A stretch of 64,000 nt of DNA from Rhodothermia bacterium (lineage in GTDB: Bacteria; Bacteroidota; Rhodothermia; Rhodothermales; JAAAOL01). The notes beneath the pieces were generated by a model, which saw nothing but the letters and a program-made list of their open reading frames with translations, was not told the origin of the DNA and did no database searches. The stretch spans positions 60,108-124,107 of the forward strand of contig JAUIDY010000003.1 in the NCBI GenBank assembly GCA_030428385.1. The letters are read 5' to 3'. This document shows positions 43,685-54,287 of the stretch, piece after piece (position 1 is the first letter of the stretch; each line of letters begins with the position of its first letter). Made by a program: the position numbers and the translations under genes.

Positions 43685-45067
43685 TCATTCAAACTGTTTT
43701 GCCGCTGATTCCGCTGCCGTGGGGCTTTCGGTCTGTTCCATGGAATCTATCGGCGCGGCGGTTTCAGCAGGGGGAAGCGAAGCACCCGTCAACAGAAACA
43801 TAATTACAAGGACTGTAAGGACGCCTGCAATAGAAAGGGCAATCCCAATAAAAACGCTAGTTCCCTGTTCCTTGGCAGCAGTATCGGGCTGGTGAGCTAC
43901 CGGCGTGCGATCTTTCGACTCTGCGATGGCGGGGCGTGCCACGGCTCCACTTTGTTGTGTGGGAGCAACATCGCTGACCTTCTTCTTGCGGCGCCCTGCT
44001 GGCCGCGAAGCCGCTGATACGGGCACCTCTGGGACCGAGGGTTCCGTACGTTGGAGCGGAGCTGGGGGACGCTCCGTGGCTTGCCCGCTGTCTTGGTCGG
44101 TGGGCATGGTAGAAACGGGGACCAAGAGCGGCTTGGGAAGTGATTGTAACGCCGTTTCTAGGTCTGGAAGTTGATCTACGGTTTGGTGCAGTGAGTTTTC
44201 AAGCAAGTCCGTAAGCGCGCGGAGATACGCATTGTCGTTTGCATGAAGGTATTCCCAAATGGGTGTTTTTCCAGGGTTGAGAAAGTCTTTGTGGGTGAAG
44301 ATCAGGTTGTCTTCATCATGGAACGCTTCCCACATGTCTGGATCGGTGGCGGTGGCATGCAAGGAGACGTAGATCATCAAACTGGCGAAGGCATCTACAT
44401 TCTCTGCGTAATAGCCATACTGTGGGCTTTGGGGGCTGAGGCGACCCGGATGCTGGAAATTGGGCTTCCCAATCTCATTCGGTGGCGTTGAGGCCAAAGA
44501 AGGGACATACGCGGCATCAAAATCAATCAGCTGGATCGTCAGGTCCTCCTTGATCAAAATGTTGCCGTCCGAAAGGTCGCCGTGGGCAAACGAATGCCTA
44601 TGCAACGTGGACATAAAGCTTCGCCAGCGTTCGGCCAGCGTGCGCAGCACGGTCGGCTGATCCAGGTGCCGGTCAATGAAGGTTTGCAGTTGTTTGCCTG
44701 CTAACCACGGCATGCCCATCGTGGGGTACATTTCCCCATGGACCTGGATGCCTTCGGCCTGGAAATCGAAATTCTCAAGGGCAGGGAGAGAGAGCGCCGG
44801 TGTTGCTTTTAGGTGCTTGGCCAGGGCGACGTAGCGCGCTTCGAGCCCTTCCATGGCTTGCTTGCGGGTAAAGCAGCGCAATGCCATTTTCTTGTTGTCA
44901 ACCACCAACCGAAATACCACTGCCATATTGCCCGTTAGGGCCAGCGGAAGCCCCCAGGTTGTGGTATCAACCGTTGCATGTTGGAGGTCGTTGTGAGCAA
45001 AGGAGACGGCAGGGATTTGGAGAGCGGTTTGGTAGTCTACGGCGGTGGGCCAATACGATTGAGACAT
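43685..45067 (-). CDS. Membrane-anchored protein-kinase-like protein
   Basis: This 460-aa protein has an N-terminal kinase-like fold with the catalytic loop HGDLSDGNILI (about 162-172) and a DFD metal motif (IDFDAAY, about 181-187). The usual glycine-rich loop is not clear. After residue 330 comes a low-complexity, charged and proline-rich linker with a basic RRKKKV patch, then a single membrane helix (IGIALSIAGVLTVLVIMFLL, about 407-426) and a short C-terminal tail. The topology puts the kinase in the cytoplasm. The substrate is unknown; there is no phosphatase or FHA partner adjacent. Confidence 0.75.
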   Translation of the reverse strand: MSQSYWPTAVDYQTALQIPAVSFAHNDLQHATVDTTTWGLPLALTGNMAVVFRLVVDNKKMALRCFTRKQAMEGLEARYVALAKHLKATPALSLPALENFDFQAEGIQVHGEMYPTMGMPWLAGKQLQTFIDRHLDQPTVLRTLAERWRSFMSTLHRHSFAHGDLSDGNILIKEDLTIQLIDFDAAYVPSLASTPPNEIGKPNFQHPGRLSPQSPQYGYYAENVDAFASLMIYVSLHATATDPDMWEAFHDEDNLIFTHKDFLNPGKTPIWEYLHANDNAYLRALTDLLENSLHQTVDQLPDLETALQSLPKPLLVPVSTMPTDQDSGQATERPPAPLQRTEPSVPEVPVSAASRPAGRRKKKVSDVAPTQQSGAVARPAIAESKDRTPVAHQPDTAAKEQGTSVFIGIALSIAGVLTVLVIMFLLTGASLPPAETAAPIDSMEQTESPTAAESAAKQFE

Positions 45068-45251
45068 AGAGAATGAGGCTGATCAGGTGGCGGGTGGACC
45101 TGTGGGTAGGCAGCCAGCCTCTCGACAAAAGCTGTTCCATAACTAAGCAGATCCCTAAATATCAGCCTGTGTGATATGTTTGGTCCCACCAATCCCGGAA
45201 TTGAGACGAAAGGTGAGACACAAAGGCCCATTAAACCATGGATTTTCAGTC

Positions 45252-46019
45252 CTATCGCGGTGCCATGCGAATGGCTCCATCCAACCGAATCACTTCGCCG
45301 TTTAACATCGGGTTTTGTACAATATGGCAGACCAGCGCCGCATATTCCGACGGCCGTCCCATGCGCGAAGGGAAGGGCACCTGAGCCTCAAGAGAGGCAC
45401 GGACGTCGTCGGTCATGCCCGCCATCATGGGCGTTTCGAAAATGCCGGGAGCGATGGCCAAAACGCGAATGCCATTCCGGGCCAGGTCGCGGGCGAGAGG
45501 CAACGTCATGCTCACCACCCCACCTTTGGAAGCGGCATAGGCGGCTTGTCCCACCTGCCCATCAAAGGCGGCCACCGACGCCGTGTTAACGATGACCCCG
45601 CGTTCACCTTCGGCATTCGGGGGATTCTCGGCGAGGGCGGCGGCAGCCAGCCGGATCACGTTAAACGTACCGATCAGGTTGATTTCGATGACACGGGAGA
45701 AACTTTCCAGGTCGTGTGGACCCTGACGGCCCACGGTTTTGCGCCCCAACACAATGCCTGCGCAATTAACTACGCCGTGTAATCCTCCAAAGCAGTGTTG
45801 GGCTTCGTCAATGGCTTGTTGGATCGTGTTGGCATCAGTAACATCCGTCAGGACGAAATGCGCGTTGGGTCCGAGGGTGGCGGCATGGTCTCGCCCTTCC
45901 TGTTCACGGACATCAGCTAGCACGACGTTTGCGCCGGCACGGATTAAGGCTTCGGCGGTACCGGCACCCAGGCCAGAGCTTCCCCCCGTGACGAGGAAGG
46001 TGTTTTTTTCTAGTTTCAT
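45252..46019 (-). CDS. SDR similar to 3-hydroxyacyl-CoA dehydrogenase type 2
   Basis: This 255-aa protein starts at the ATG at 46019 ([13 protein letters not shown]); the open frame to 46094 is not part of the family. It is a classical SDR with TGGSSGLG, the NCAG motif, catalytic NTASVAAF and YAASKGG, and [11 protein letters not shown]. Sequence and length closely resemble the HSD17B10/3-hydroxyacyl-CoA dehydrogenase type 2 group, which oxidises (S)-3-hydroxyacyl-CoA in beta-oxidation. The similarity is clear, but the substrate is inferred. Confidence 0.88.
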   Translation of the reverse strand: MKLEKNTFLVTGGSSGLGAGTAEALIRAGANVVLADVREQEGRDHAATLGPNAHFVLTDVTDANTIQQAIDEAQHCFGGLHGVVNCAGIVLGRKTVGRQGPHDLESFSRVIEINLIGTFNVIRLAAAALAENPPNAEGERGVIVNTASVAAFDGQVGQAAYAASKGGVVSMTLPLARDLARNGIRVLAIAPGIFETPMMAGMTDDVRASLEAQVPFPSRMGRPSEYAALVCHIVQNPMLNGEVIRLDGAIRMAPR

Positions 46020-46216
46020 AATGCAAAAAGGATTACAGTCAAGGATGAAGAGGCGGCTGGCACAGAGACGAAGAAAAAAACGTAGCTCTGCCAACCAGGT
46101 AAGAAGATGGGAGTTTTCTACGTTTCATGTGTAGAGAGAGGGTGAAGGGTGTTGCAGCAAGGTTGTTTCTTACTTTTCTACTTGGTTGAATAAATCTCCA
46201 TTCCCAAAGGCTGAAT

Positions 46217-47584
46217 ATGAGAAGCGGATTGAAATATGGTTGTTGGGTGGTACTGCTGGTTAGCCTGGTCGGGTGCAACGACCAGAGCGTCGTCCCCGAA
46301 GATGAGCCCGATGCGTCGACCTGGGAAACCATTTCCAAGCGGATTCTGGAGCCCAACTGTACACAGGCATGCCATACAAGTGGTACGTCGTTCGCAGAAC
46401 AGTCGGGGCTGGTGCTCACGCGGGATGTGGCCTATGAGGAGTTGGTCGACGTGCCGCCCCGAAACGAAACGGCGCGGAATGACGGCCTGGTGCTGGTGAG
46501 CAGCGCTGGACCAGCGGGGTTGGTGCAAAGCTATTTGTGGGAAAAAATTGATGCTCCCAACGCAGACCATTTTTACAGCGACCATCCTTTTTACGGCGCG
46601 CTGATGCCACTTGGCGGATCGCCGTTGACGTATGGCGAACTTGAATATATTCGCCAGTGGATCCATGCGGGCGCTCCTGAAGAGGGCGAAGTGGCAGACC
46701 GGGCCTTGCTCGAAGACACAACCCGGTACGCCCAGGACCAGTTTACGCCGCTGGCGATCCCGGCCCGAGGCATGCAGCTTCGGCTTGGACCGTTTGAGGT
46801 GGCTCCGCAATTCGAACGTGAGTTTTTTTATTACGAGCCGCTCACGCACAGCGAAGATTTACTCATCGAACGCATGGAAATCTCGATGCGGCCCGGCAGT
46901 CACCATTTTATCCTGTATACCTTCGATGACAGCATCCCACAGAGCCTGATGCCGGTGCCCCAAACCATTCGGGATTTGCGGGAGCCGAATGGGCAGGCCA
47001 ATCCGCAGAACTTCACCCCCATGCTGTACCATGTTTTCTTTGCGGGGACGCAGTGGCCACGGATGAACTACCACTTTCCACCGGGTGTGGCGTTGCGGCT
47101 TCCTGCCAACACGGGCATTGACCTGAATTCCCACTACGTCAACCGGGGTAACACGCCTGCGGAGGGTGAAGTCCACATCAACCTGCACTTTGCCGATCCG
47201 GCGGAGGTGGAGCATGTGGCCGATGTGTTGATGATGAACAACCAGAGCTTCGCGCTGCCGCCTCAGCAAGAAACCACCGTGGAGCGCACGTTTCGGGTGA
47301 ATGAGCGCATCCATGTTTTTCAACTCTTCTCGCATGCCCACGAGCACATGACGCGGTTCGAGGTGGAGATCGACGGGGGCCGCCGCGATGGAGAATTGGT
47401 CTATGTGGCTACCGACTGGGAGCATCCGCCCATCCTCGAACTCGACCCGCCGTTGACGCTAGAGTCGGGCGAAGGCTTCACGCTCCGGGCGACCTACGAC
47501 AACGACACCGACCGCACCCTACGTTTTGGATTGCTCAGCGAAGACGAGATGATGATCTTGTTTGGCTATTTTTACCGGGACTAA
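46217..47584 (+). CDS. Copper type II ascorbate-dependent monooxygenase-like lipoprotein with CX3CH segment
   Basis: This 455-aa protein has a lipoprotein signal ending SLVGC (Cys20). Near residue 48 is CTQACH, a CX3CH haem-c-like motif as found in some cytochrome-domain lipoproteins. The C-terminal two-thirds matches the peptidylglycine/dopamine-beta-monooxygenase fold. SHHF fits the first CuH pair, LNSHYVNRG its third His, SHAHEHM the CuM His pair and EDEMMILFGYF the CuM Met. The likely role is an envelope copper oxygenase with an attached electron-transfer segment. The substrate is unknown, and the haem assignment is tentative. Confidence 0.7.
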   Translation: MRSGLKYGCWVVLLVSLVGCNDQSVVPEDEPDASTWETISKRILEPNCTQACHTSGTSFAEQSGLVLTRDVAYEELVDVPPRNETARNDGLVLVSSAGPAGLVQSYLWEKIDAPNADHFYSDHPFYGALMPLGGSPLTYGELEYIRQWIHAGAPEEGEVADRALLEDTTRYAQDQFTPLAIPARGMQLRLGPFEVAPQFEREFFYYEPLTHSEDLLIERMEISMRPGSHHFILYTFDDSIPQSLMPVPQTIRDLREPNGQANPQNFTPMLYHVFFAGTQWPRMNYHFPPGVALRLPANTGIDLNSHYVNRGNTPAEGEVHINLHFADPAEVEHVADVLMMNNQSFALPPQQETTVERTFRVNERIHVFQLFSHAHEHMTRFEVEIDGGRRDGELVYVATDWEHPPILELDPPLTLESGEGFTLRATYDNDTDRTLRFGLLSEDEMMILFGYFYRD

Positions 47585-47666
47585 TGGATTGATGCCGGGA
47601 GGAGCGCGGGCAAAGAGGGTGGGGCTTCTTTTTAAACCATCGAGGCAAGGTCTCGTCTCTGGATGC

Positions 47667-48755
47667 ATGCAGCACGTATTTCTAGGCTTTTTTCTCCTTC
47701 TTTGCGGATGTGCTCAAGCCGAGCCACAGCCAGCGACCCTCACTCCGTTTGAAGACGGGTGGACCCGTTCCGAGCCTGAGGACGAAGGATTCGATCCCAC
47801 AGCATTGGCCGAGACCATTTCTTTCATTGAGGACGATGCGCATGGGGATTTCCGCAGCCTCGTGGTAGCACGAAATGGTCGGCTTGTCCTCGACCAATAT
47901 TTCAACGGTCATGGCCCCGATTCCCTCAACGACATTCGGTCGGCGGCGAAGAGCATTACCAGTACGTTGGTGGGCATCGCACTCGCAGAGGGTCTCATTC
48001 CTAGCGAAACCACACCTGTTTTATCGCTATTTCCTGGCTATTTACCTGTTGCTCATGACGAAGCCGGAAAACGTGCAATCACTGTTGAGCACCTGCTCAC
48101 CATGGCTTCGGGGCTCGATGCCAACGCAGACGACCCTGCCTCGCCAGGGTACGAGGACCGGATGTGGGAGTCCGAGGAGTGGGTCCGTTTTGTGCTCGAC
48201 CTGCCCATGGCAAACCCTCCTGGTGAGACGTGGATGTATGCCTCTGCCAATTCCTTTCTTTTAGGAGCTGCGGTCGAGGAGGCGAGCGGTCAAACCCTCG
48301 TGGCCTATGCGGAGCAAAAACTATTCGCACCGCTTGGAATGACGCGGTATGCCTGGGCCGAAACACCCACGGGGCGGACCGTGGGGCAAGGCAACCTGTG
48401 GATTCGGAGTCGGGATATGGCTAAAATCGGGCAATTATACCTCAATGGGGGGCGTTGGGAGGGGAAACAGGTGGTGCCTGAGGATTGGATTCGCCGTTCG
48501 GTGGAGGAACGGTATCCGGTTCCCTGGCAAGGATATGACCACTATGGATACGGGTGGTATACCCATGAGCTAGAGGTTCGAGGACGTATGTTTTCTTACT
48601 TCCTCGCCTCGGGGAATGGAGGGAACAAGATCTATGTATTTCCCGAAGAGCAGATGGTTGTGGTGACGCAGAGTGCGGCCTACAACACAGGCTATGGGCA
48701 ACGCCGTTCTTTTGAGATCCTGAAGCGGGTGCTTGCGGCTGTGGACGAATCATAA
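47667..48755 (+). CDS. Serine hydrolase, beta-lactamase-related lipoprotein
   Basis: This protein of about 362 aa starts at the ATG at 47667 with a lipoprotein signal (FLGFFLLLCGC). The active-site SxxK is in RSAAKSITST (Ser-Ala-Ala-Lys) and the second motif is a Tyr-Ala-Ser-Ala-Asn in MYASANSFLLGA, the class-C beta-lactamase/esterase-type fold. Such family members are often esterases, peptidases or amidases, so antibiotic resistance should not be assumed. The stop codon lies in the loop of a 13-bp hairpin. Confidence 0.82.
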   Translation: MQHVFLGFFLLLCGCAQAEPQPATLTPFEDGWTRSEPEDEGFDPTALAETISFIEDDAHGDFRSLVVARNGRLVLDQYFNGHGPDSLNDIRSAAKSITSTLVGIALAEGLIPSETTPVLSLFPGYLPVAHDEAGKRAITVEHLLTMASGLDANADDPASPGYEDRMWESEEWVRFVLDLPMANPPGETWMYASANSFLLGAAVEEASGQTLVAYAEQKLFAPLGMTRYAWAETPTGRTVGQGNLWIRSRDMAKIGQLYLNGGRWEGKQVVPEDWIRRSVEERYPVPWQGYDHYGYGWYTHELEVRGRMFSYFLASGNGGNKIYVFPEEQMVVVTQSAAYNTGYGQRRSFEILKRVLAAVDES

Positions 48756-48769
48756 ACGTCCACAGCCGC
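48735..48769 (+). terminator. Hairpin spanning the serine hydrolase stop codon
   Basis: GCGGCTGTGGACG/CGTCCACAGCCGC is a perfect 13-bp stem with a nine-base loop that contains the TAA stop. There is no T-run after it, so it is terminator-like but more probably an mRNA 3'-end stabiliser. Confidence 0.5.
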
Positions 48770-48817
48770 CTACGAGAAGGGTCTACCTGCGCGACGCCGG
48801 AATCCATCCTGCATTAA

Positions 48818-50260
<1,443 letters not shown>

Positions 50261-50397
50261 CCCGAGGCGGTGCCCAAGTCCCGCGCAAAGGATCTCCCGA
50301 TTCCGAAGGCTGCTTACCCTTTATTTCGATTGACATTCGAGATAGCCGCTGGTAGATTACTCAATCCTGTCCAACCGATTTTTTGGGGCTGAGTCGC

Positions 50398-51693
50398 ATG
50401 ATTCGGGTGTTGTTTAGCGTGCTGGCGGTAGTGGCTGCCATCCTCGCTTACATTTTCGGAGAGCCGCTGCTTTATGCGGTGGCTGCGGGGCTGTTGCTGG
50501 TAGCCATCATTGCTCTGGTTCAGGTGGGGCGGAAGCGACATCGGGAGGCGCAAACGCCCTACGTGCCACCGGCTGTTCCGGCATCGCCTGATGAGGAATT
50601 GCAGTCGCTTGGGATCATGGAGATCCGAGCGAAGGCGTCAAAAAGCAGTGCTGGATCTACCGAGCCCTCGAACGGTGCGTCAGAATTTGCACCTCCAGCG
50701 GCTGCGGCTTCAACAACGCCATCGGCCTCACGCTCACGCCAGAAAGATGCACACGAAGAAGGGGATCGGCCCGAGGTAGTGGAGCGCCCGCGTTATGATC
50801 ATGTGCTGATTCCTCACCTGCAGTCGTTGCATGCGGCGCTGAATGCCCACACCGTCTGTTTGCTGAGGCAAGACGCCATGACCCCGCAGTATCGTATCGA
50901 GGCGCTGGTAAGTAATGATAACGACGTGCAAAAGCGCGGGTCGTTTCGGATCTCAAACTTCTTACTCACCCCCACGCTCATGGAGCGCTCGGTGACGGTC
51001 CGTCATGTGGGAGGTGATGGCATTCCGGCTTCCAGCCTGGGATTCTATCGCACCCGCGCCGAAGTGAATGAGGTGGCCTTCGCGCCGGTGCCTCGCCCCT
51101 CTACAGACACCACGGCAATCTATTTCTTGCTGGCCGACACCAAAGATACCACCCGGCTGGCGGGCAACCGCCCTCGAACATTGATGGCGCAATTTGCCCG
51201 GCTGACGGGGTTGTTGCTCGAAGGGGCAAACCTGGAAGCGATTGAGGAAGAAGAACTGGCCCCGGCTATCAAGCCCCGCCGCGAAATTATCGCGGAAGAG
51301 ATGCAGAAGGCCCGGGAACAGGAGGCGGCGCTTGCCTTGGCCATTGTTTATCTGAATGATGCCGAAGACGTCGCTGATCAGGGCGAGGTGTCGGTGATGG
51401 CAGCGGAACAGATCATGTCGCGGCGATTGCGCGATGTGGCGGCACCAAGCCGGGTCGAGCGTTTTGGCGAACTCATGTATGGCATCTTCTATCATGCTCC
51501 CGTGGAGGTGGATGCCTGGGCCAGCCGCATTCAAGCCGCCCTCGCTGAGGACCCGATGTTGCCCGAAGGAGGCGTGAGCGTAGGCGTGGCCATGTTGCAG
51601 GATCACCACCCCGGTCCGTCTGAGTTTCGGGCCGATGCCACGATTGCGCTTCGGGAAGCGTATGAATCGGGCGCGTGCACCATCCTGGACTAA
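50398..51693 (+). CDS. Membrane protein with degenerate GGDEF-like domain
   Basis: This 431-aa protein starts at the ATG at 50398 with two N-terminal membrane helices (residues 1-50). A variable linker is followed by a GAF-like sensor stretch (about 140-280). The C-terminal domain has the shape of a GGDEF domain (EAALALAIVYLNDAED, RRLRDVAAPSRVERFGEL, GGVSVGVAML), but the GGDEF signature is replaced by RFGELMYGIFY. Diguanylate cyclase activity is therefore unlikely. A signalling or scaffold role is the best guess. Its stop overlaps the deoB start (TAATG). Confidence 0.7.
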   Translation: MIRVLFSVLAVVAAILAYIFGEPLLYAVAAGLLLVAIIALVQVGRKRHREAQTPYVPPAVPASPDEELQSLGIMEIRAKASKSSAGSTEPSNGASEFAPPAAAASTTPSASRSRQKDAHEEGDRPEVVERPRYDHVLIPHLQSLHAALNAHTVCLLRQDAMTPQYRIEALVSNDNDVQKRGSFRISNFLLTPTLMERSVTVRHVGGDGIPASSLGFYRTRAEVNEVAFAPVPRPSTDTTAIYFLLADTKDTTRLAGNRPRTLMAQFARLTGLLLEGANLEAIEEEELAPAIKPRREIIAEEMQKAREQEAALALAIVYLNDAEDVADQGEVSVMAAEQIMSRRLRDVAAPSRVERFGELMYGIFYHAPVEVDAWASRIQAALAEDPMLPEGGVSVGVAMLQDHHPGPSEFRADATIALREAYESGACTILD

Positions 51694-52874
51694 TGCCTCC
51701 CGCTCCGCTTTTTACAACCATTGTGCTGGATGGTGTTGGCATCGGCGCGCAACCTGATGCCGCCCAGTATGGAGATGCGGGCAGTGACACGCTGGCGCAT
51801 GTCTGTGCGGTGGCCCGGCCTCACCTGCCGAACCTGGCCCGCCTGGGACTGGGGTGTATCGCACCGCTCACCGGGATCCCACCTGTAGCATCGCCGACCG
51901 CCGCCTATGGAAAGATGCAGGAGGTCTCGGCGGGTAAGGACAGCACCACCGGGCATTGGGAGTTGGCGGGGCTGCATCTGAATCAGCCGTTCCCGACCTA
52001 CCCGCAAGGATTTCCAGAGGACGTGGTTGCGGCATTTGTCTCGAAGACAGGATGCGGTGGTATCTTGGGTAACAAACCGGCCTCAGGAACCGCAATTATT
52101 GAGGAGTTCGGCGCGAAGCATCAGGAGACAGGGTTTCCTATTGTCTATACCTCCGCCGACAGTGTTTTTCAGATCGCCGCACATAAAGACACCATTCCGC
52201 TCGATACCCTGTACCAGTGGTGTCATATCGCCCGCGAGGAGGTGTGTGTAGACGCGCATGCGGTGGGGCGGGTTATCGCCCGGCCGTTTGTCGGTACACC
52301 GGACGCCTACACACGGGTGTCGGGCGAGCGGAAAGATTTTTCATTGGAACCACCCCACGATCCCATCCAGTCGGTGCTGCAGAACGCCGGGGTGCAGACG
52401 GTAAGCGTAGGCAAAATCGCCAGTTTGTTTGCCGACGTGGGTTTTGATCGGAGTTTTGCAACCAAATCCAATGCACAGGGGCTGGAAGAGACCATGCGTC
52501 AAATGCACCGCCTCGCTGCCGAAGGAACACCGGCGTTCCTGTGGACCAACCTCGTCGATTTTGACCAGGAATTTGGGCATCGCAACAACCCGCAAGGTTT
52601 TGCGGCGGCGCTCGAAGCCTTTGACGAGATCTTGCCGGCCTTACTGGTTGCGGTCCCTGAAAACGGAATCCTGGTCATCACCGCCGATCACGGCAACGAT
52701 CCCACGACCCCGAGCACCGATCACAGCCGTGAATATGTGCCCCTGCTGGTGTATGGCGACATCTCGCCTTCCGATCTGGGCACCCGTGCCACCTTTGCCG
52801 ACCATGCCGCGAGCGTAGCCGCCTATTTTAAGGTGCCCTTCAAGACCAGCGGCACCTCGTTTTTGCACGGTTAG
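51693..52874 (+). CDS. deoB: Phosphopentomutase
   Basis: This 393-aa DeoB interconverts ribose-1-phosphate and ribose-5-phosphate in nucleoside catabolism. It is an alkaline-phosphatase-superfamily enzyme: the metal site begins with VLDGVGIG, and SAGKDSTTGHWEL carries the catalytic Thr region. TADHGNDPTT and the late THF-like metal His segments are present (DHAASV). The start overlaps the previous stop. It ends at a strong terminator. Confidence 0.95.
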   Translation: MPPAPLFTTIVLDGVGIGAQPDAAQYGDAGSDTLAHVCAVARPHLPNLARLGLGCIAPLTGIPPVASPTAAYGKMQEVSAGKDSTTGHWELAGLHLNQPFPTYPQGFPEDVVAAFVSKTGCGGILGNKPASGTAIIEEFGAKHQETGFPIVYTSADSVFQIAAHKDTIPLDTLYQWCHIAREEVCVDAHAVGRVIARPFVGTPDAYTRVSGERKDFSLEPPHDPIQSVLQNAGVQTVSVGKIASLFADVGFDRSFATKSNAQGLEETMRQMHRLAAEGTPAFLWTNLVDFDQEFGHRNNPQGFAAALEAFDEILPALLVAVPENGILVITADHGNDPTTPSTDHSREYVPLLVYGDISPSDLGTRATFADHAASVAAYFKVPFKTSGTSFLHG

Positions 52875-52882
52875 CGAAAAAC

Positions 52883-52918
52883 AAAAACCCGACGCCACAA
52901 AAGAAGCGTCGGGTTTTT
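52883..52918 (+). terminator. Intrinsic terminator after deoB
   Basis: The 13-bp stem AAAAACCCGACGC/GCGTCGGGTTTTT has a ten-base loop, and the T-run is part of the stem. It is very strong. Confidence 0.93.
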
Positions 52919-53044
52919 GAGTGTCAGCGCCGCGCCGCGAGACGCGGTGCCAGAAAGCACCCGCTACAGTGCAGTGTTGGGGTACGAATGTGCTGAGAAA
53001 AGTTACGAGGGGCAACAGAAATGCCCTATCGATGGTGGTTTCGC

Positions 53045-53500
53045 TCAGGCCGGATAGACCCCGGCGATGTAACTGGTCAGGTCTTCAATCTCGGACTCGG
53101 CCTGCTGCGAGAGCAAGCGCACACAGTCGCCGATCGAGAGGATACCCACGAGTTGATCGGGATCTTGAACAACGGGCAAATGGCGGCAGTGGTGTTTGGT
53201 CATCAACTGCATACATTCCTCAACGGTGGTCGAGGGATTAACACAGACCACCCGGCTTGTCATGACCTCCTCCACATGGGTCGTGCGTGAGGTTCGGCCT
53301 TCCAGGGCGATACGCCGCAGGTAGTCGCGTTCGGTAAAGATGCCGCAGAGGTCGCCGTTTTCTTTCACGACGATGGCCCCCACATTGTGTTTGACCATGC
53401 GCTGGATGGCTTCAAAGACCGTGGCGGTGCGATCGATGGAGATGACCCAATCGCCTTTGCGTTTGAGGATGGTGGATACAGGGGTTGCAGGACGGTGCAT
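53045..53500 (-). CDS. Two-CBS-domain protein
   Basis: This 151-aa protein consists almost only of two tandem CBS domains (ISIDRTATVFEAIQRMVKHNVGAIVV and the HHCRHLPVV segment). Such proteins bind adenosyl nucleotides and act as energy sensors, often for a partner encoded elsewhere. No catalytic domain is attached. It is divergently transcribed from two microcompartment-vertex genes, 181 bp apart. Confidence 0.9.
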   Translation of the reverse strand: MHRPATPVSTILKRKGDWVISIDRTATVFEAIQRMVKHNVGAIVVKENGDLCGIFTERDYLRRIALEGRTSRTTHVEEVMTSRVVCVNPSTTVEECMQLMTKHHCRHLPVVQDPDQLVGILSIGDCVRLLSQQAESEIEDLTSYIAGVYPA

Positions 53501-53681
53501 GAAAATCCTCCATGAGTGGGTGAGCGGAGATGCACTTAGGTTGATTTTTTATAGCTGCTTAGGCGACGTGTTCCGAAAAGGCAAAATTAAAGGGCATGGC
53601 ATTTTTTTGATGATGGCTTGCACCAAAACTGGAAGGGCCGTAGTGTAGCACATCGGATGTAAGCAACGGCAAGAGACCCTC

Positions 53682-53981
53682 ATGGTTTTAGGAAAAGTAG
53701 TCGGGACGGTCTGGGCGACGCGCAAGGACGAGCAACTGGTGGGCATGAAGCTGCAAATTGTGCAGGAGGTGACGCTCGACTATGCGCTTAAGGACCGGTT
53801 TGTGGTGGCGGTGGACAGCGTCGGGGCCGGAGTGGGGGAGATTGTGTTGCTGGCCCAGGGCTCCAGTGCCCGCCAGACCGAACTCACCCGCAACAAGCCC
53901 GTGGACGCGGTCATCTGTGCCATTGTGGACAAGCTCGATCTGGTAATTACCAAAGACGAGGCACCCGCCACCGCCGCCTGA
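53682..53981 (+). CDS. EutN/CcmL-family microcompartment vertex protein, copy 1
   Basis: This 99-aa protein begins MVLGKVVGTVWATRKDEQL, the hallmark of BMC-P (EutN/CcmL/CsoS4) pentameric vertex subunits. It keeps the small beta-barrel pattern (VDSVGAGVGEIVLLAQGSSAR) and the C-terminal DAVICAIVDKLDL. No shell hexamer (BMC-H) or encapsulated enzyme is nearby. A second vertex gene follows 18 bp later. Confidence 0.9.
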   Translation: MVLGKVVGTVWATRKDEQLVGMKLQIVQEVTLDYALKDRFVVAVDSVGAGVGEIVLLAQGSSARQTELTRNKPVDAVICAIVDKLDLVITKDEAPATAA

Positions 53982-53999
53982 TTTGTAAAAGGGCTAATT

Positions 54000-54287
54000 A
54001 TGAACCTTGCCCGCGTCATTGGAAATATCTGGGCCACCCGCAAATATCCGGCCCTCAAAGGGCGACGCATGTTGCTTATTCAACCGCTTACGTTCGGTGG
54101 TGAAGAACTCGGGACACCCATCATTTCACTTGACACCGTCGATGCGGGACCGGGCGACCTGGTCATGTACGCTTCCTCCACCGAAGCCGCCATTCCTTTT
54201 CATCCCACCCTGACCCCCACCGATGCCACGGTTGTGGGCGTGGTGGAGCGCGTTGATCTGGGCGAGGATTCATGGCGGACGGTCTGA
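54000..54287 (+). CDS. EutN/CcmL-family microcompartment vertex protein, copy 2
   Basis: This 95-aa paralogue of the previous gene (VIGNIWATRKYPALKGRRM, SLDTVDAGPGDLVMYASSTEAA, TDATVVGVVERVDL) has the same family features. The pair is co-directional and likely one operon. Its stop codon (TGA) overlaps by one base the left inverted end of a 185-bp repeat element. Confidence 0.9.
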   Translation: MNLARVIGNIWATRKYPALKGRRMLLIQPLTFGGEELGTPIISLDTVDAGPGDLVMYASSTEAAIPFHPTLTPTDATVVGVVERVDLGEDSWRTV

